Assembly (NCBI GenBank): GCA_019746425.1
Contig: JAIERY010000235.1
Coordinates: forward strand, 1-40,699
DNA length: 40,699 nt
DNA from: Cytophagaceae bacterium
GTDB taxonomy: Bacteria; Bacteroidota; Bacteroidia; Cytophagales; Cytophagaceae
Direction: 5' to 3'
Shown here one piece after another: positions 15,775 through 25,000 of the stretch (position 1 is the first letter of the stretch; the number at the start of each line of letters is the position of its first letter). Below the pieces are notes generated by a model. The model was not told the origin of the DNA, did no database searches, and saw only the letters and a list, made by a program, of their open reading frames with translations. A program made the translations under genes and the position numbers.

Positions 15775-16398
15775 ATGAAAATCAAAGTCTGCGGAATGAA
15801 ATATGGTCCCAATATTAAAGAGGTCTCGGCTTTAAAACCGGACTATATGGGATTTATATTCTACAGCAGCTCTAAAAGATTTGTGGGAAATGACTTGAAT
15901 GAGCAGCAGCTTAAAGAATTAAATGGCATTGAAAAAGTCGGGGTATTTGTAAATGCTTCCGTTAGTGAAGTTTTAACCACGGCAAAAAAATTTGGTTTTA
16001 AAACCGTCCAGCTTCATGGAGATGAAACTCCGGAATATTGTAAAGAAATAAAAAGCGCTGGTTTGAAAATTATCAAGGCCATTCAGATCAACGACGAATT
16101 TGATTTTAATACCCTGAAAGAGTACGAACAGTTTTGTGATTTTTTTCTCTTCGACACTAAGAGCGAAGGCTACGGAGGTACCGGAAAAAAATTCAACTGG
16201 GAAGTTTTAAAAAAATACAATAATAAGGTCCCGTTCTTTCTAAGCGGAGGAATTGATCTGGAGGATATAGAGGAAATAAAAAAAATGAAGGGACTTAATA
16301 TTCACGCAATAGACATTAATAGCAAATTTGAAATAAAACCCGGTGAAAAGGATTATAAAAAAATTCAGACATTCATTGAGACAATGAATAATGCCTAA
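15775..16398 (+). CDS. trpF: Phosphoribosylanthranilate isomerase
   Basis: Amadori isomerase converting PRA to CdRP. 207 residues, one TIM barrel. The catalytic pair is intact: Cys6 in KVCGM (general base) and Asp127 in LFDTKSEGYGGTGKKF (general acid). Phosphate-binding loops are LSGGID and HAIDINSKFE; FIFYSSSKRFV matches the usual GFIFxxxSxRxV. Because this enzyme looks fully active, the HisA-like protein at the end of the operon is not needed as a TrpF substitute. Flanked on both sides by low-complexity spacers. Confidence 0.95.
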   Translation: MKIKVCGMKYGPNIKEVSALKPDYMGFIFYSSSKRFVGNDLNEQQLKELNGIEKVGVFVNASVSEVLTTAKKFGFKTVQLHGDETPEYCKEIKSAGLKIIKAIQINDEFDFNTLKEYEQFCDFFLFDTKSEGYGGTGKKFNWEVLKKYNNKVPFFLSGGIDLEDIEEIKKMKGLNIHAIDINSKFEIKPGEKDYKKIQTFIETMNNA

Positions 16399-16434
16399 CC
16401 TTTTAACCTTATAACTTTTGAACTTTTAACTATC
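16399..16434. repeat. Low-complexity spacer between trpF and trpB
   Basis: CCTTTTAACCTTATAACTTT and the following TGAACTTTTAAC belong to the same AACTTT-type repeat as the arms around the S23 gene, in the same orientation as the right arm (12853-12897). Confidence 0.45.
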
Positions 16435-17628
16435 ATGAAATATACAGTAAACGAAAAAGGATTCTATGGTAATTTTGGCGGAGCATATATTCCGGAAATG
16501 CTCTATCCCAATGTGGAAGAGCTTAAGGAAAAATACCTTCAGATCATTCAGGACAGAGCCTTCCAGGATGAGTTCAGGTCTTTATTAAAGGATTATGTGG
16601 GAAGACCTACGCCATTATATCATGCAAAAAGACTTTCTGAAAAATTCAACACCACTATTTATTTGAAACGAGAAGATCTGTGCCATACCGGTGCGCATAA
16701 AATAAATAATACACTTGGACAGATTCTGCTCGCTAAAAGATTAGGCAAAAAAAGAATCATCGCGGAGACAGGTGCAGGACAGCATGGTGTAGCTACTGCA
16801 ACGGTATGCGCACTGATGGGCTATGATTGTATCGTTTATATGGGTGAAGTGGACATGGAAAGACAAAAATCCAATGTAGAAAGAATGAAGATGCTCGGCG
16901 CACAGGTAATACCTGCAAAATCGGGGAGCAGAACCTTAAAAGATGCTACCAATGAAGCAATCAGAGATTGGATAAATAATCCGGTAGATACACATTATAT
17001 AATAGGTTCGGTAGTTGGGCCGCATCCATATCCGGATATGGTAGCCAGATTCCAGTCTGTAATCAGCGACGAAGTGAAAAAGCAGCTCATGGAAAAAACC
17101 GGAAAAGAAAATCCGGACTATGTAATTGCATGCGTAGGAGGAGGAAGCAATGCAGCCGGCGCATTCTATCATTTCCTGGACAATGAAAAAGTAAAACTTA
17201 TTGCAGTGGAAGCAGCCGGTAAAGGAGTCGACTCAGGATATTCTGCAGCTACCACTTACCTTGGAAAGCCGGGGATTATTCACGGAAGTAAAACATTGTT
17301 AATGCAGACCGAAGACGGGCAGGTAGTAGAGCCGCATTCTATTTCTGCCGGGTTGGATTACCCGGGCATTGGCCCTATACACGCGCATCTCTTTGAAAGC
17401 GGCCGTGCAAAATTTTTCAGCATCACCGACGAGGAAGCATTTAAAGCAGGGGTAATGCTGAGCAGGCTGGAAGGAATTATTCCGGCACTGGAGTCTGCGC
17501 ACGCGATAGCAGTGCTGGAAAATCTGAATATTAAGAAAAGTGATGTGGTTGTGTTAAACCTTTCCGGGCGTGGAGATAAAGATCTTATGACTTACATTAC
17601 GAAGAAGGACGAATTTTTAAAAGACTAA
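16435..17628 (+). CDS. trpB: Tryptophan synthase beta subunit
   Basis: PLP enzyme that condenses indole with serine. 397 residues, usual length for TrpB1. Lys89 in TGAHKINNT holds PLP; the catalytic Glu region is [13 protein letters not shown], and [10 protein letters not shown] binds the PLP phosphate. [14 protein letters not shown] and SGRGDKDL are further signatures. Acts as a complex with TrpA, encoded 25 bp downstream. Confidence 0.97.
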   Translation: MKYTVNEKGFYGNFGGAYIPEMLYPNVEELKEKYLQIIQDRAFQDEFRSLLKDYVGRPTPLYHAKRLSEKFNTTIYLKREDLCHTGAHKINNTLGQILLAKRLGKKRIIAETGAGQHGVATATVCALMGYDCIVYMGEVDMERQKSNVERMKMLGAQVIPAKSGSRTLKDATNEAIRDWINNPVDTHYIIGSVVGPHPYPDMVARFQSVISDEVKKQLMEKTGKENPDYVIACVGGGSNAAGAFYHFLDNEKVKLIAVEAAGKGVDSGYSAATTYLGKPGIIHGSKTLLMQTEDGQVVEPHSISAGLDYPGIGPIHAHLFESGRAKFFSITDEEAFKAGVMLSRLEGIIPALESAHAIAVLENLNIKKSDVVVLNLSGRGDKDLMTYITKKDEFLKD

Positions 17629-17653
17629 TTGCAAGCCAATAGCTCCAAACAAC

Positions 17654-18448
17654 ATGGAAACCAAAACTAAAGTCAATAATAGAATTACACAGCTCTTTCA
17701 GCAAAAGAAAGCAGGCGTATTAAATATATATTTCACCGCAGGTTTTCCTAACCTGGAGGATACTGCGCAAATAATTAAATCGCTGGAAGTTGCCGGTGCA
17801 GACATGGTGGAAATAGGAATGCCATTTTCTGACCCGCTGGCAGATGGTCCGACAATCCAGCAAAGCAATGAAGCTGCTTTGAGGAACGGTATGAATATGA
17901 AAAAGCTTTTTGAACAACTGAAGGATATAAGAAAAGAAGTTAAGATCCCGCTTTTATTAATGGGATATCTTAATCCGGTGATGCAATATGGGGTGGAAGA
18001 TTTCTGCAAGAAAGCAAATGAGCTGGGAGTTGACGGAATTATTTTACCAGATCTTCCCATTGAGGAATATATAGAAACTTATAAAGGGCTTTTTGAATCT
18101 TACAATCTTTCCAATATATTTTTAGTGGCACCCAATACTTCCGCCGAAAGGCTTAAAAAAATTGATCAGAATTCTTCTGGCTTTATATACATTGTTTCCA
18201 CCGATAGTACAACCGGGAATACTAAAGATATTACCCAGGCAGAAGGATATTTCAAAAAAATTCAATCATCCGGATTGAACAATCCTACTTTAATCGGATT
18301 TAATATCAATGATCACAAAAGCTTCAATTTTGCCTGCAATTATGCCAATGGGGCAATTATTGGCAGCGCATTTATAAAGGCTTTAAAAGAGGCAAAAGAG
18401 TTAAAAGGGTCCATTTCAAATTTTGTGTCTTCCATTAAAAAATCTTAA
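17654..18448 (+). CDS. trpA: Tryptophan synthase alpha subunit
   Basis: Cleaves indole-3-glycerol phosphate to indole, which tunnels to TrpB. 264 residues, TIM barrel. Catalytic Glu53 and Asp64 are present in MVEIGMPFSDPLADGPTIQ. Other marks are GYLNPVMQYG, GIILPDLPIEE, IYIVSTDSTTG and IGFNINDHKS. In most TrpA the last motif is GFGI; here it is GFNI, a feature I believe is common in Bacteroidota. Follows trpB by 25 bp. Confidence 0.96.
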   Translation: METKTKVNNRITQLFQQKKAGVLNIYFTAGFPNLEDTAQIIKSLEVAGADMVEIGMPFSDPLADGPTIQQSNEAALRNGMNMKKLFEQLKDIRKEVKIPLLLMGYLNPVMQYGVEDFCKKANELGVDGIILPDLPIEEYIETYKGLFESYNLSNIFLVAPNTSAERLKKIDQNSSGFIYIVSTDSTTGNTKDITQAEGYFKKIQSSGLNNPTLIGFNINDHKSFNFACNYANGAIIGSAFIKALKEAKELKGSISNFVSSIKKS

Positions 18449-18470
18449 ATTTAGTTAAGCAATACTTTTT

Positions 18471-19193
18471 ATGATCCAGATCATTCCTGCCATATCGTTT
18501 ATTGGGAATAAAGTTGCAAGGATGAATAAGTGCAGTCTTGATGATGTAAGCCTGTATGATGAAAATCCTCTGGACATGGCTTTGCATTTTCAGGACAATG
18601 GTGTGAAGCGTATTCACCTCATAGATCTGGAAGGCGCAAAAAAAGGAAGGATAGACAATGTCTCTGTCCTCGAAATGATAGCCGGATACACTGATCTTCA
18701 GATCGAATTTGGGGGAGGAATAACAGACGATGATGATATACGTCTTGCTTTTGAAAATGGCGCCCACCTGGTTCATGCTGCTACTGTTGCCGTACAAAAT
18801 CGCGAGCTGTTTTCTTCCTGGATCATTTCATACGGCAGGAATAAAATTATGCTGAGCGCTGATGCGATCGATGGAAAAATTGCTACCAAAGGATGGTATA
18901 AAAATACAGAGATAGATCTGATGGAGCTGGTTGAATATTATCACAGCCAGAGTATCATGTATGTAAAGTGTACTGACATTGCCAGAGACGGCGCTCTTAG
19001 TGGCCCCCCTTTTGAGATGTATAAAAAAATTCTGAATAAATTTCCGGATATAAAACTCATTGCCAGCGGAGGTATACGTTCCATACAGGATATTGAGCAG
19101 CTGCAGGAGCTCGGTGTTTACGGAGTAATTTTTGCAAAAGCCTTTTATGAAGGGAAGATACAGATGAAAGACCTGCAAAGGTTTTTAATATAA
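18471..19193 (+). CDS. HisA-like (ProFAR isomerase family) protein lacking the first catalytic Asp
   Basis: 240 residues, full-length HisA/PriA-family TIM barrel; HisA performs the Amadori isomerisation of histidine synthesis. Strongly HisA-like segments are HLIDLEGAKKG, IEFGGGITDDDD, ADAIDGKIATKGW (with the second catalytic Asp), CTDIARDGALSG and LIASGGIRSIQDI. But strand 1 reads IIPAISF where HisA has IPAID: Ser9 stands in place of the catalytic Asp (Asp8 of Thermotoga maritima HisA). The first phosphate loop is altered too (VHAATVAVQN instead of VIGSxAVxN). It sits 22 bp after trpA, ahead of the operon terminator, so is expressed with trp and under its attenuator. A histidine-operon HisA elsewhere is expected. 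Loss of activity, a regulatory role or a new substrate are all open. Confidence 0.88.
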   Translation: MIQIIPAISFIGNKVARMNKCSLDDVSLYDENPLDMALHFQDNGVKRIHLIDLEGAKKGRIDNVSVLEMIAGYTDLQIEFGGGITDDDDIRLAFENGAHLVHAATVAVQNRELFSSWIISYGRNKIMLSADAIDGKIATKGWYKNTEIDLMELVEYYHSQSIMYVKCTDIARDGALSGPPFEMYKKILNKFPDIKLIASGGIRSIQDIEQLQELGVYGVIFAKAFYEGKIQMKDLQRFLI

Positions 19194-19208
19194 ATTTCTA
19201 TACTATTA

Positions 19209-19250
19209 ATAATAAACCATAAAGGTTTTCGAAACCTTGCGGGTTTATTT
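19209..19250. terminator. Bidirectional terminator, trp operon/nfo
   Basis: An imperfect stem AATAAACC...GGTTTATT with an inner palindrome AAGGTTTTCGAAACCTT. It lies between the HisA-like stop (19193) and the nfo stop (19261), with A/T-rich flanks on both sides. Confidence 0.7.
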
Positions 19251-19260
19251 ATTTAAGATA

Positions 19261-20073
19261 TCAGGAAGCTAACCCTCTCAAAACCTCCAAATTCTTTTTA
19301 TCAAACTCTTTAGGAGTTTCAATTACTTTGGGAATATGTTTGAATTTATTCATGATCACTCTGAACGGCTCCAGGCCTATTTTCCCTTCGCCGATATTTT
19401 CATGCCTGTCGAGATGGCTGCCTAATTCTCCTTTGGAATCATTGAGATGAAATACATGGAGTTTTTTTAATCCGATGATTTTGTCAAGCTTTGCCAATGT
19501 ATCTTCAAAACCACTCTGTGTCCTGATATCATATCCCGCAGCAAAAGCATGGCATGTGTCAAAGCAGATCCCAATTCTGTTGGAGTCCACCATGTTCATG
19601 ATGTCGCGCAGGTGTTCAAATTTTCCGCCTACAGAAGAGCCAGCTCCTGCAGTTATTTCCAGCAGCGCTTTTACTTTCATGTATTCGGAATTATTCAATA
19701 CTATATTTAAACCTTCCGCAATCATGCTGATACCCTCTTTCGTGTCTTTGTGTGCGCCGGGATGAAGTACGGTAAATTGCAGACCCAGGTCATGACAGCG
19801 AAGCAGCTCCGCACCAAGACCGAGTATGGATTTTTTTCTGATCTCTTCATCCATGCTGGCAAGATTAAAGAGATAACTGCAGTGAGAAAATGCGATGGTA
19901 TTTTTTAATGCTGCCTTGAAGGACTCTCCTTCTGTAACTTCGTCAATGGTTTTTTCTTTCCATTGCCTCTGGTTTTTGGTGAAGATCTGGAATGTATCGA
20001 TTTCCTTTTCCCGCATTTCGCCGAATGCGTTAATCAAACCGCCTGCTATGGAACAATGTACACCGAGGAGCAT
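19261..20073 (-). CDS. nfo: Endonuclease IV (AP endonuclease)
   Basis: Base-excision repair enzyme that cuts DNA 5' to abasic sites. 270 residues, TIM barrel with three zinc ions. Metal-ligand motifs are in order: AFSHCSY, VLHPGAHKD, LLEITAGAGSSVG, GICFDTCHAFAAGYD, VFHLNDSKGELGSHLDRH and VIETP. Length is slightly below the E. coli protein (285 aa), as common for this phylum. The start MLLGVHCSIAGG is the family N-terminus. It stands alone, convergent with the trp operon. Confidence 0.96.
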   Translation of the reverse strand: MLLGVHCSIAGGLINAFGEMREKEIDTFQIFTKNQRQWKEKTIDEVTEGESFKAALKNTIAFSHCSYLFNLASMDEEIRKKSILGLGAELLRCHDLGLQFTVLHPGAHKDTKEGISMIAEGLNIVLNNSEYMKVKALLEITAGAGSSVGGKFEHLRDIMNMVDSNRIGICFDTCHAFAAGYDIRTQSGFEDTLAKLDKIIGLKKLHVFHLNDSKGELGSHLDRHENIGEGKIGLEPFRVIMNKFKHIPKVIETPKEFDKKNLEVLRGLAS

Positions 20074-20125
20074 GGAATATTAACTGAGATTTTTTAATAA
20101 GGTTTTGTGCATTCTATCGCCTATT

Positions 20126-20189
20126 TGTCATCCTTCTGCCTGCCGGTAGGCAGGGATCTTGTTGATTGAGAGCTGTGCCATCAGTAGTT
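20126..20189. repeat. Dispersed repeat, second family, copy 1
   Basis: TGTCATCC, then an inner hairpin CTGCCTGCCGGTAGGCAG, then GGATCTTG, GAGAG and TGCCATCA. The segment after the hairpin matches 29474-29522 (GGATCTTG, TTGAGAG, TGCCATCA, then TA and TT). It lies between nfo and the lipoprotein gene. Confidence 0.5.
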
Positions 20190-20268
20190 GCTGTATAAAT
20201 TTTTAATGGCAGTGTAATTAATTGACAAGTTTCCTATGGAATGAAATTATCCACGTTCATTCCTGTAA

Positions 20269-21000
20269 TTACCACCCCAGCCAATCCCAAAGAGTTTTTG
20301 TCGTTGTAGTAACTTTGCCTCCATCGTATCTCCACATAATATTTCCTCCTGCTTCGGTTCCTTCCTGCACGGGGATGTTTCCCTGGCGTGAAATTTCTAC
20401 GGATAAATTGCCATCATATTGTTTGATCATTTCATACCCGAAAGAAATGTAAGTGTCGCCGACCGTCGAAGTAGACTTGGTGTCGGTTTCAGACTTGCCG
20501 TTGATGTCCCCTTCAATCGTTACCATTACTTTTTCATCCTGCTGCACAGGTGCGCCTTCCCACTCAATGATGAGATCCTGGTTTCTGCCAGGCGTAAAAA
20601 TTTTATCTTTTAATTTAATCGGCGTCATCTTTGCCTTGTTGGTATATTTTTTTCCATTGTTGTCCGTCCATTCCCAGACCATTTCTTCAGGAAATTCTGA
20701 AATGTTCAAGCTATATTCTGCTCCGGTAAAAACGCTGTTGTCTTTGTTAAAAGGCTTGCCGTTGAAAGTAAGCTGAGCGGGTGGAGAGAGCTCTATATGG
20801 TCCCCGAATTTTTCTGTTTCCAGCCTGTCCCATTTGGCATTGGTATGAAATTCACTCACCAGGGAAAGTCCGCTGCCGGATGAAGAAACTTTGTGTTTCT
20901 GATAAATGGAATTTACTTCTACTTTTTCAGACTTCTGACTTTCGCCGGCACAGGCAGACAATAAAAGACACAGGGAGGCATAGAAAAAAACTTTTTTCAT
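20269..21000 (-). CDS. Uncharacterised lipoprotein
   Basis: 243 residues with a lipoprotein signal (KKVFFYASLCLLLSAC, lipobox LSAC, Cys17), so anchored to the inner or outer membrane. The mature part looks all-beta: many alternating strands such as HIELSPPAQLTFNGK, EEMVWEWTDNNGKKYTNK and DLIIEWEGAP, with a C-terminal IMWRYDGGKVTTTT. No domain that I recognise and no catalytic motif. The gene follows the hydrolase gene by about 60 bp on the same strand and may be co-transcribed with it. Confidence 0.75.
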   Translation of the reverse strand: MKKVFFYASLCLLLSACAGESQKSEKVEVNSIYQKHKVSSSGSGLSLVSEFHTNAKWDRLETEKFGDHIELSPPAQLTFNGKPFNKDNSVFTGAEYSLNISEFPEEMVWEWTDNNGKKYTNKAKMTPIKLKDKIFTPGRNQDLIIEWEGAPVQQDEKVMVTIEGDINGKSETDTKSTSTVGDTYISFGYEMIKQYDGNLSVEISRQGNIPVQEGTEAGGNIMWRYDGGKVTTTTKTLWDWLGW

Positions 21001-21061
21001 GAGTATTACAGGTTAAGATTCAGGAAATTAAAATAAGAAAATATTATACAGGAAGGAAATG

Positions 21062-21898
21062 CTATTTCTGATTTTCCATGAATTTTATACACTCATTGTA
21101 AAGGTAGTTTTTCTTATTAAAAAACTGAAGGATCATGCCAATGTGTCCTTTGTCTTTTACAACAATAAGCCCTGCGGAATTTCCTTTTGCTTTGTATGCT
21201 TTGAGAAATTCCTCACTTTGTTCTTTGATGACCGGATAGGTTTTTTCACCTGTCATTATTAAAAACGGAATACTGTCAGAGGATATATAATAGTAGGGCG
21301 AGGCTTCCTTCCATTTAGCGGTATCAGTAGAGAAAACGGGATGAAAGCGTTTGCTGAAATCACTATAGTTTGGATTGCATAAATAAGAATGCATGTTCAG
21401 GCCAAAGCCGTCAATCAATATGACGCCTGCGATAGGATTACTATTAATTTCTAATAAGGCTAAATATTCTTTCTTCAAAGTAATGAGCGCGGCAAGGTGT
21501 CCGCCGGCAGAGTGTCCGCTGACGAATATTTTACCGGTGTCACCGCCATAGCTGCTGCCATTGTTCATGGTCCATGCAATGGCTTTGGCACAGTCATCAG
21601 CCATTTCTTCATAGTCTCTGTGTTTCATTTTGTAATTAACAATCACAGCAACTTTTCCTTTTTTAGCCATTCTCCTGCCCAGGAATTTATATTGTTTCTT
21701 GTCGCCGTGTTTCCAGCTGCCGCCATGTATAAAAACAAAAATTTCCTTTTTGCTAATAGTGTCTTTGGGATAATAAACATCCAAAGCATTTCGCTTGGTG
21801 CTTCGGGTATCAGGTAGAATATTTTTTTCTTTAGATATTTTATGCTGAGAGAAACATGTGAAAGGAATTATCAGGAGTATAAAAAATAAAATTCTCAT
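21062..21898 (-). CDS. Secreted alpha/beta hydrolase, esterase/BD-FAE-like
   Basis: Serine hydrolase of the carboxylesterase-like alpha/beta fold. The ATG at 21898 gives 278 residues with a signal peptide (RILFFILLIIPFTCFSQ); a TTG nine codons upstream is less likely. Visible are the oxyanion motif FVFIHGGSWKHGD, the nucleophile elbow VSGHSAGGHLAAL (Ser), a candidate acid region FLIMTGEKTYPV, and the catalytic His in KDKGHIGMI. Such enzymes deacetylate or de-esterify polysaccharides, or act on small esters; the true substrate is unknown. Secretion and the glycanases downstream in the window make a plant-fibre role possible but unproven. Confidence 0.82.
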   Translation of the reverse strand: MRILFFILLIIPFTCFSQHKISKEKNILPDTRSTKRNALDVYYPKDTISKKEIFVFIHGGSWKHGDKKQYKFLGRRMAKKGKVAVIVNYKMKHRDYEEMADDCAKAIAWTMNNGSSYGGDTGKIFVSGHSAGGHLAALITLKKEYLALLEINSNPIAGVILIDGFGLNMHSYLCNPNYSDFSKRFHPVFSTDTAKWKEASPYYYISSDSIPFLIMTGEKTYPVIKEQSEEFLKAYKAKGNSAGLIVVKDKGHIGMILQFFNKKNYLYNECIKFMENQK

Positions 21899-21954
21899 AA
21901 GTGGAATTACGAAGAAAAGTCTCAATTGGATTTATATCTTAAAAAAACAATTTA

Positions 21955-22068
21955 CGTCATTGCGAGGAATGGAGTTGAATCTGCGTGGGATGACGAAGCA
22001 ATCCGACTGCGATAACAATAGATTTTTAAAGTATGGGGATTGCTTCGTCGTGCCTCCTCGCAATGACG
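21955..22068. repeat. Palindrome-pair repeat of a third type
   Basis: CGTCATTGCGAGG (21955-21967) is inverted as CCTCGCAATGACG (22056-22068). Inside, GACGAAGCAATCC (21982-21994) is inverted as GGATTGCTTCGTC (22037-22049). Two nested inverted blocks in 114 bp are typical of intergenic mosaic elements. It lies between mfd and the hydrolase gene. Confidence 0.75.
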
Positions 22069-22094
22069 GCATGGTTTTATTTTTCCTATTTAAG

Positions 22095-25000
22095 TCAGGG
22101 TTTGCTTGTTTTTATTTCAGCATGATTCATAAGATCCGAAGGAATAATATTTTCAAACATATCAATAGCCTGCTGAATGGTTAAAATATTATCGATGGTA
22201 AGAATTAATTTTTTGTTGGTCTCTTTCAGCCTGCATTTTTTGGAATTGGACTGGATGAACTGCAATACTTTTCCGAATATTTCCGACTTGTAATAAGCTT
22301 CATTTTCCTGGGGAACGAATTGCGCTTTCAGGGAATCATTTTTCAGCGAAACTTTTTCAAATCCCAATTGCTTGGCTTTCCATCTCAGTCTTACCGTTTG
22401 AATAAGCTCCTTCACCTCATCAGGCAAAGGACCAAAGCGATCTATCAATGATTTATTAAAGTTCTCCAGTTCTTCTTCCGATTTTAAATTATCGAGTGTA
22501 GAATAGAGTCCTAATCTTTCAGAGATATTAGTGACATAAGAATCCGGAATTACAACTGCAAGATCTGTTTCAATGATGCAGTCGCTTACCAGGGCTTTCA
22601 GGTCACGGGCTTTTAATTCCTGCTCGAACAATTCTTTGAACTCGGTTTCTTTTAATTCCTGTATCGTTTCATCCAGAATTTTGTGATACATTTCAAATCC
22701 TACATCGTTGATGAACCCGCTTTGCTCGGCGCCTAATAAATTTCCTGCTCCGCGGATATCAAGGTCTCTCATTGCTACTTTAAATCCGTCGCCCAGTTCG
22801 GTAAACTCTTCCAGCGCGCTTAATCTTTTTCTGGAATCTGCAGGAAGTGTTGCCAGCGGCGGAGTGAGCAGGTAACAAAAAGCTTTTTTATTGGATCTTC
22901 CAACCCTTCCTCTCATCTGGTGCAGATCGGATAAACCGAACGTGTGTGCTCTGTTTATAATAATAGTGTTGGCATTGGGAATATCCAGTCCCGATTCTAT
23001 AATATTAGTGGAAACCAGTATATCATATTCTCCATCCACAAATTTCATCATCACTTTTTCCAGCTGGTCCCCTTCCATTTGTCCATGCGCTACGCCGACT
23101 TTTGCATCGGGCACTAATCTCAATACAGTGTCTGCTACTTCTTCAATATCTTTCACCCTGTTGTGCACGAAGAAAACCTGTCCGTTCCTTTTCAATTCCT
23201 GCATCATCGCATCACGGATCACCTCCTCATTGTAAATATGAATTTCAGTTGTCACCGGTTGCCTGTTGGGAGGCGGAGTCGCTATAATGGAAAGATCTCT
23301 TGCGCCCATGAGAGAAAAATGCAAGGTGCGGGGAATTGGGGTAGCCGTAAGAGTTAGAGTATCTACATTCACTTTAAACTCTTTTAGTTTTTCTTTCACC
23401 TTTACTCCGAATTTCTGCTCTTCATCTATGATCAGCAATCCCAGCTCTTTGAACTTCACGTCTTTGCTGATGATCCTGTGTGTGCCTATGAGAATGTTTG
23501 TTTTTCCTTCCTCCACTCTCTTCAATGTTTCTTTGATCTGTGCGGTAGTCTTGAAACGGTTTACATATTCCACTATGCAGGGAAGATTTTTCAGGCGCTC
23601 TTTAAAAGTTTTAAAATGCTGCATGGCAAGAATGGTAGTAGGGACCAGCACGGCAACCTGCTTTCCATCGGCCACTGCTTTGAAAGCTGCACGTATCGCC
23701 ACTTCCGTTTTTCCAAATCCTACATCACCGCAAACAAGCCTGTCCATAGGATGAGGCTTCTGCATATCTTCTTTTACTTCTTTTGTAGCACGTGCCTGGT
23801 CGGGAGTATCTTCATATATAAAAGATGATTCAAGTTCTGCCTGAAGAAAACTGTCTTTGGAGAATTGAAATCCCGGCGCTGCTTTTCTTTTCGCATAAAG
23901 GCTGATAAGATCCTTTGCGATATCTTTGATCTGCTTCTTAACTTTTTTCTTTTTGCTGTCCCAGTCACCCGAACCAAGCTTGCTCAATGCAGGAGGCCCT
24001 CCTTCTTTTCCGCTGTACCGGCTGATCTTATGTAAAGCATGTATGCTGATAAGCACCATGTCATCGTCTTTGAAGATCAATCTGATCGCTTCCTGTTTGG
24101 TATCGCCCAGGTTTACTTTTTCCAGTCCGGCGAATCGTGCAATGCCATAATCTGCATGTGTCACATAATCTCCGGGATGCAGCGTTCGTAATTCTTTTAA
24201 GGTAAGTGCTTTTGATTTGGAATATTTTTCTTTGGAACGGTAGCGATGAAAGCGATCAAATATCTGGTGATCTGTGTAGCAGACTATTTTCAGCATTTCA
24301 TCTACATAACCCTGACGAAGAGAAATATTTACGTTGTCAAATTTCAGGTCAGGGTTGAGTTCCTCGAAAATGGTATTCAGCCTTTCCAGCTGCTGGTGTG
24401 ATTCTGCAAAAATGATATTGGTAAATCCTTTGCGCTGATGTTCGCTTAAGCTTTGCACCAGCATATTAAATTCTTTATTGAAAGAAGGCTGAGGTTTTAC
24501 CTGGAAAGAAAACTCACGGTCGCACTTTAAATAAAATTGTCTTCCAAATTCTATGACCGGAAATTCTTTTATATCTTTTTTAAATGATTCAGCTGCCTCA
24601 AACATGTCTTCAGGTTTGGTGATAAGGCTGGATCCTCCCGATTGGTGAAGGAGCGTATTGAATGTCTCGGATACTTTGTTGAAAGATTTTTCAATCACAT
24701 CAAGCGTAAGCTGTATGTCTTTGAACCAGAGTCTTGAATGTTCAGGAAGATAATGGAGAAAAGATTCTCTTCCTTCCTGCAGCATTTTGGTCTGCACATT
24801 GGGAACAATCGATACAGATTTTTTCACGTCAACTGAAAGCTGTGTGTTCGGATCAAAGGTACGGATGCTTTCAATCTCGTCTCCGAATAATTCGAAGCGG
24901 TAAGGAAGTTCGTTGGAATAAGAAAATATATCAATGATCCCTCCTCTTACAGAGAATTGCCCTGCTTCAAAAACAAAATCTGTTTTTTCAAAATCATAGG

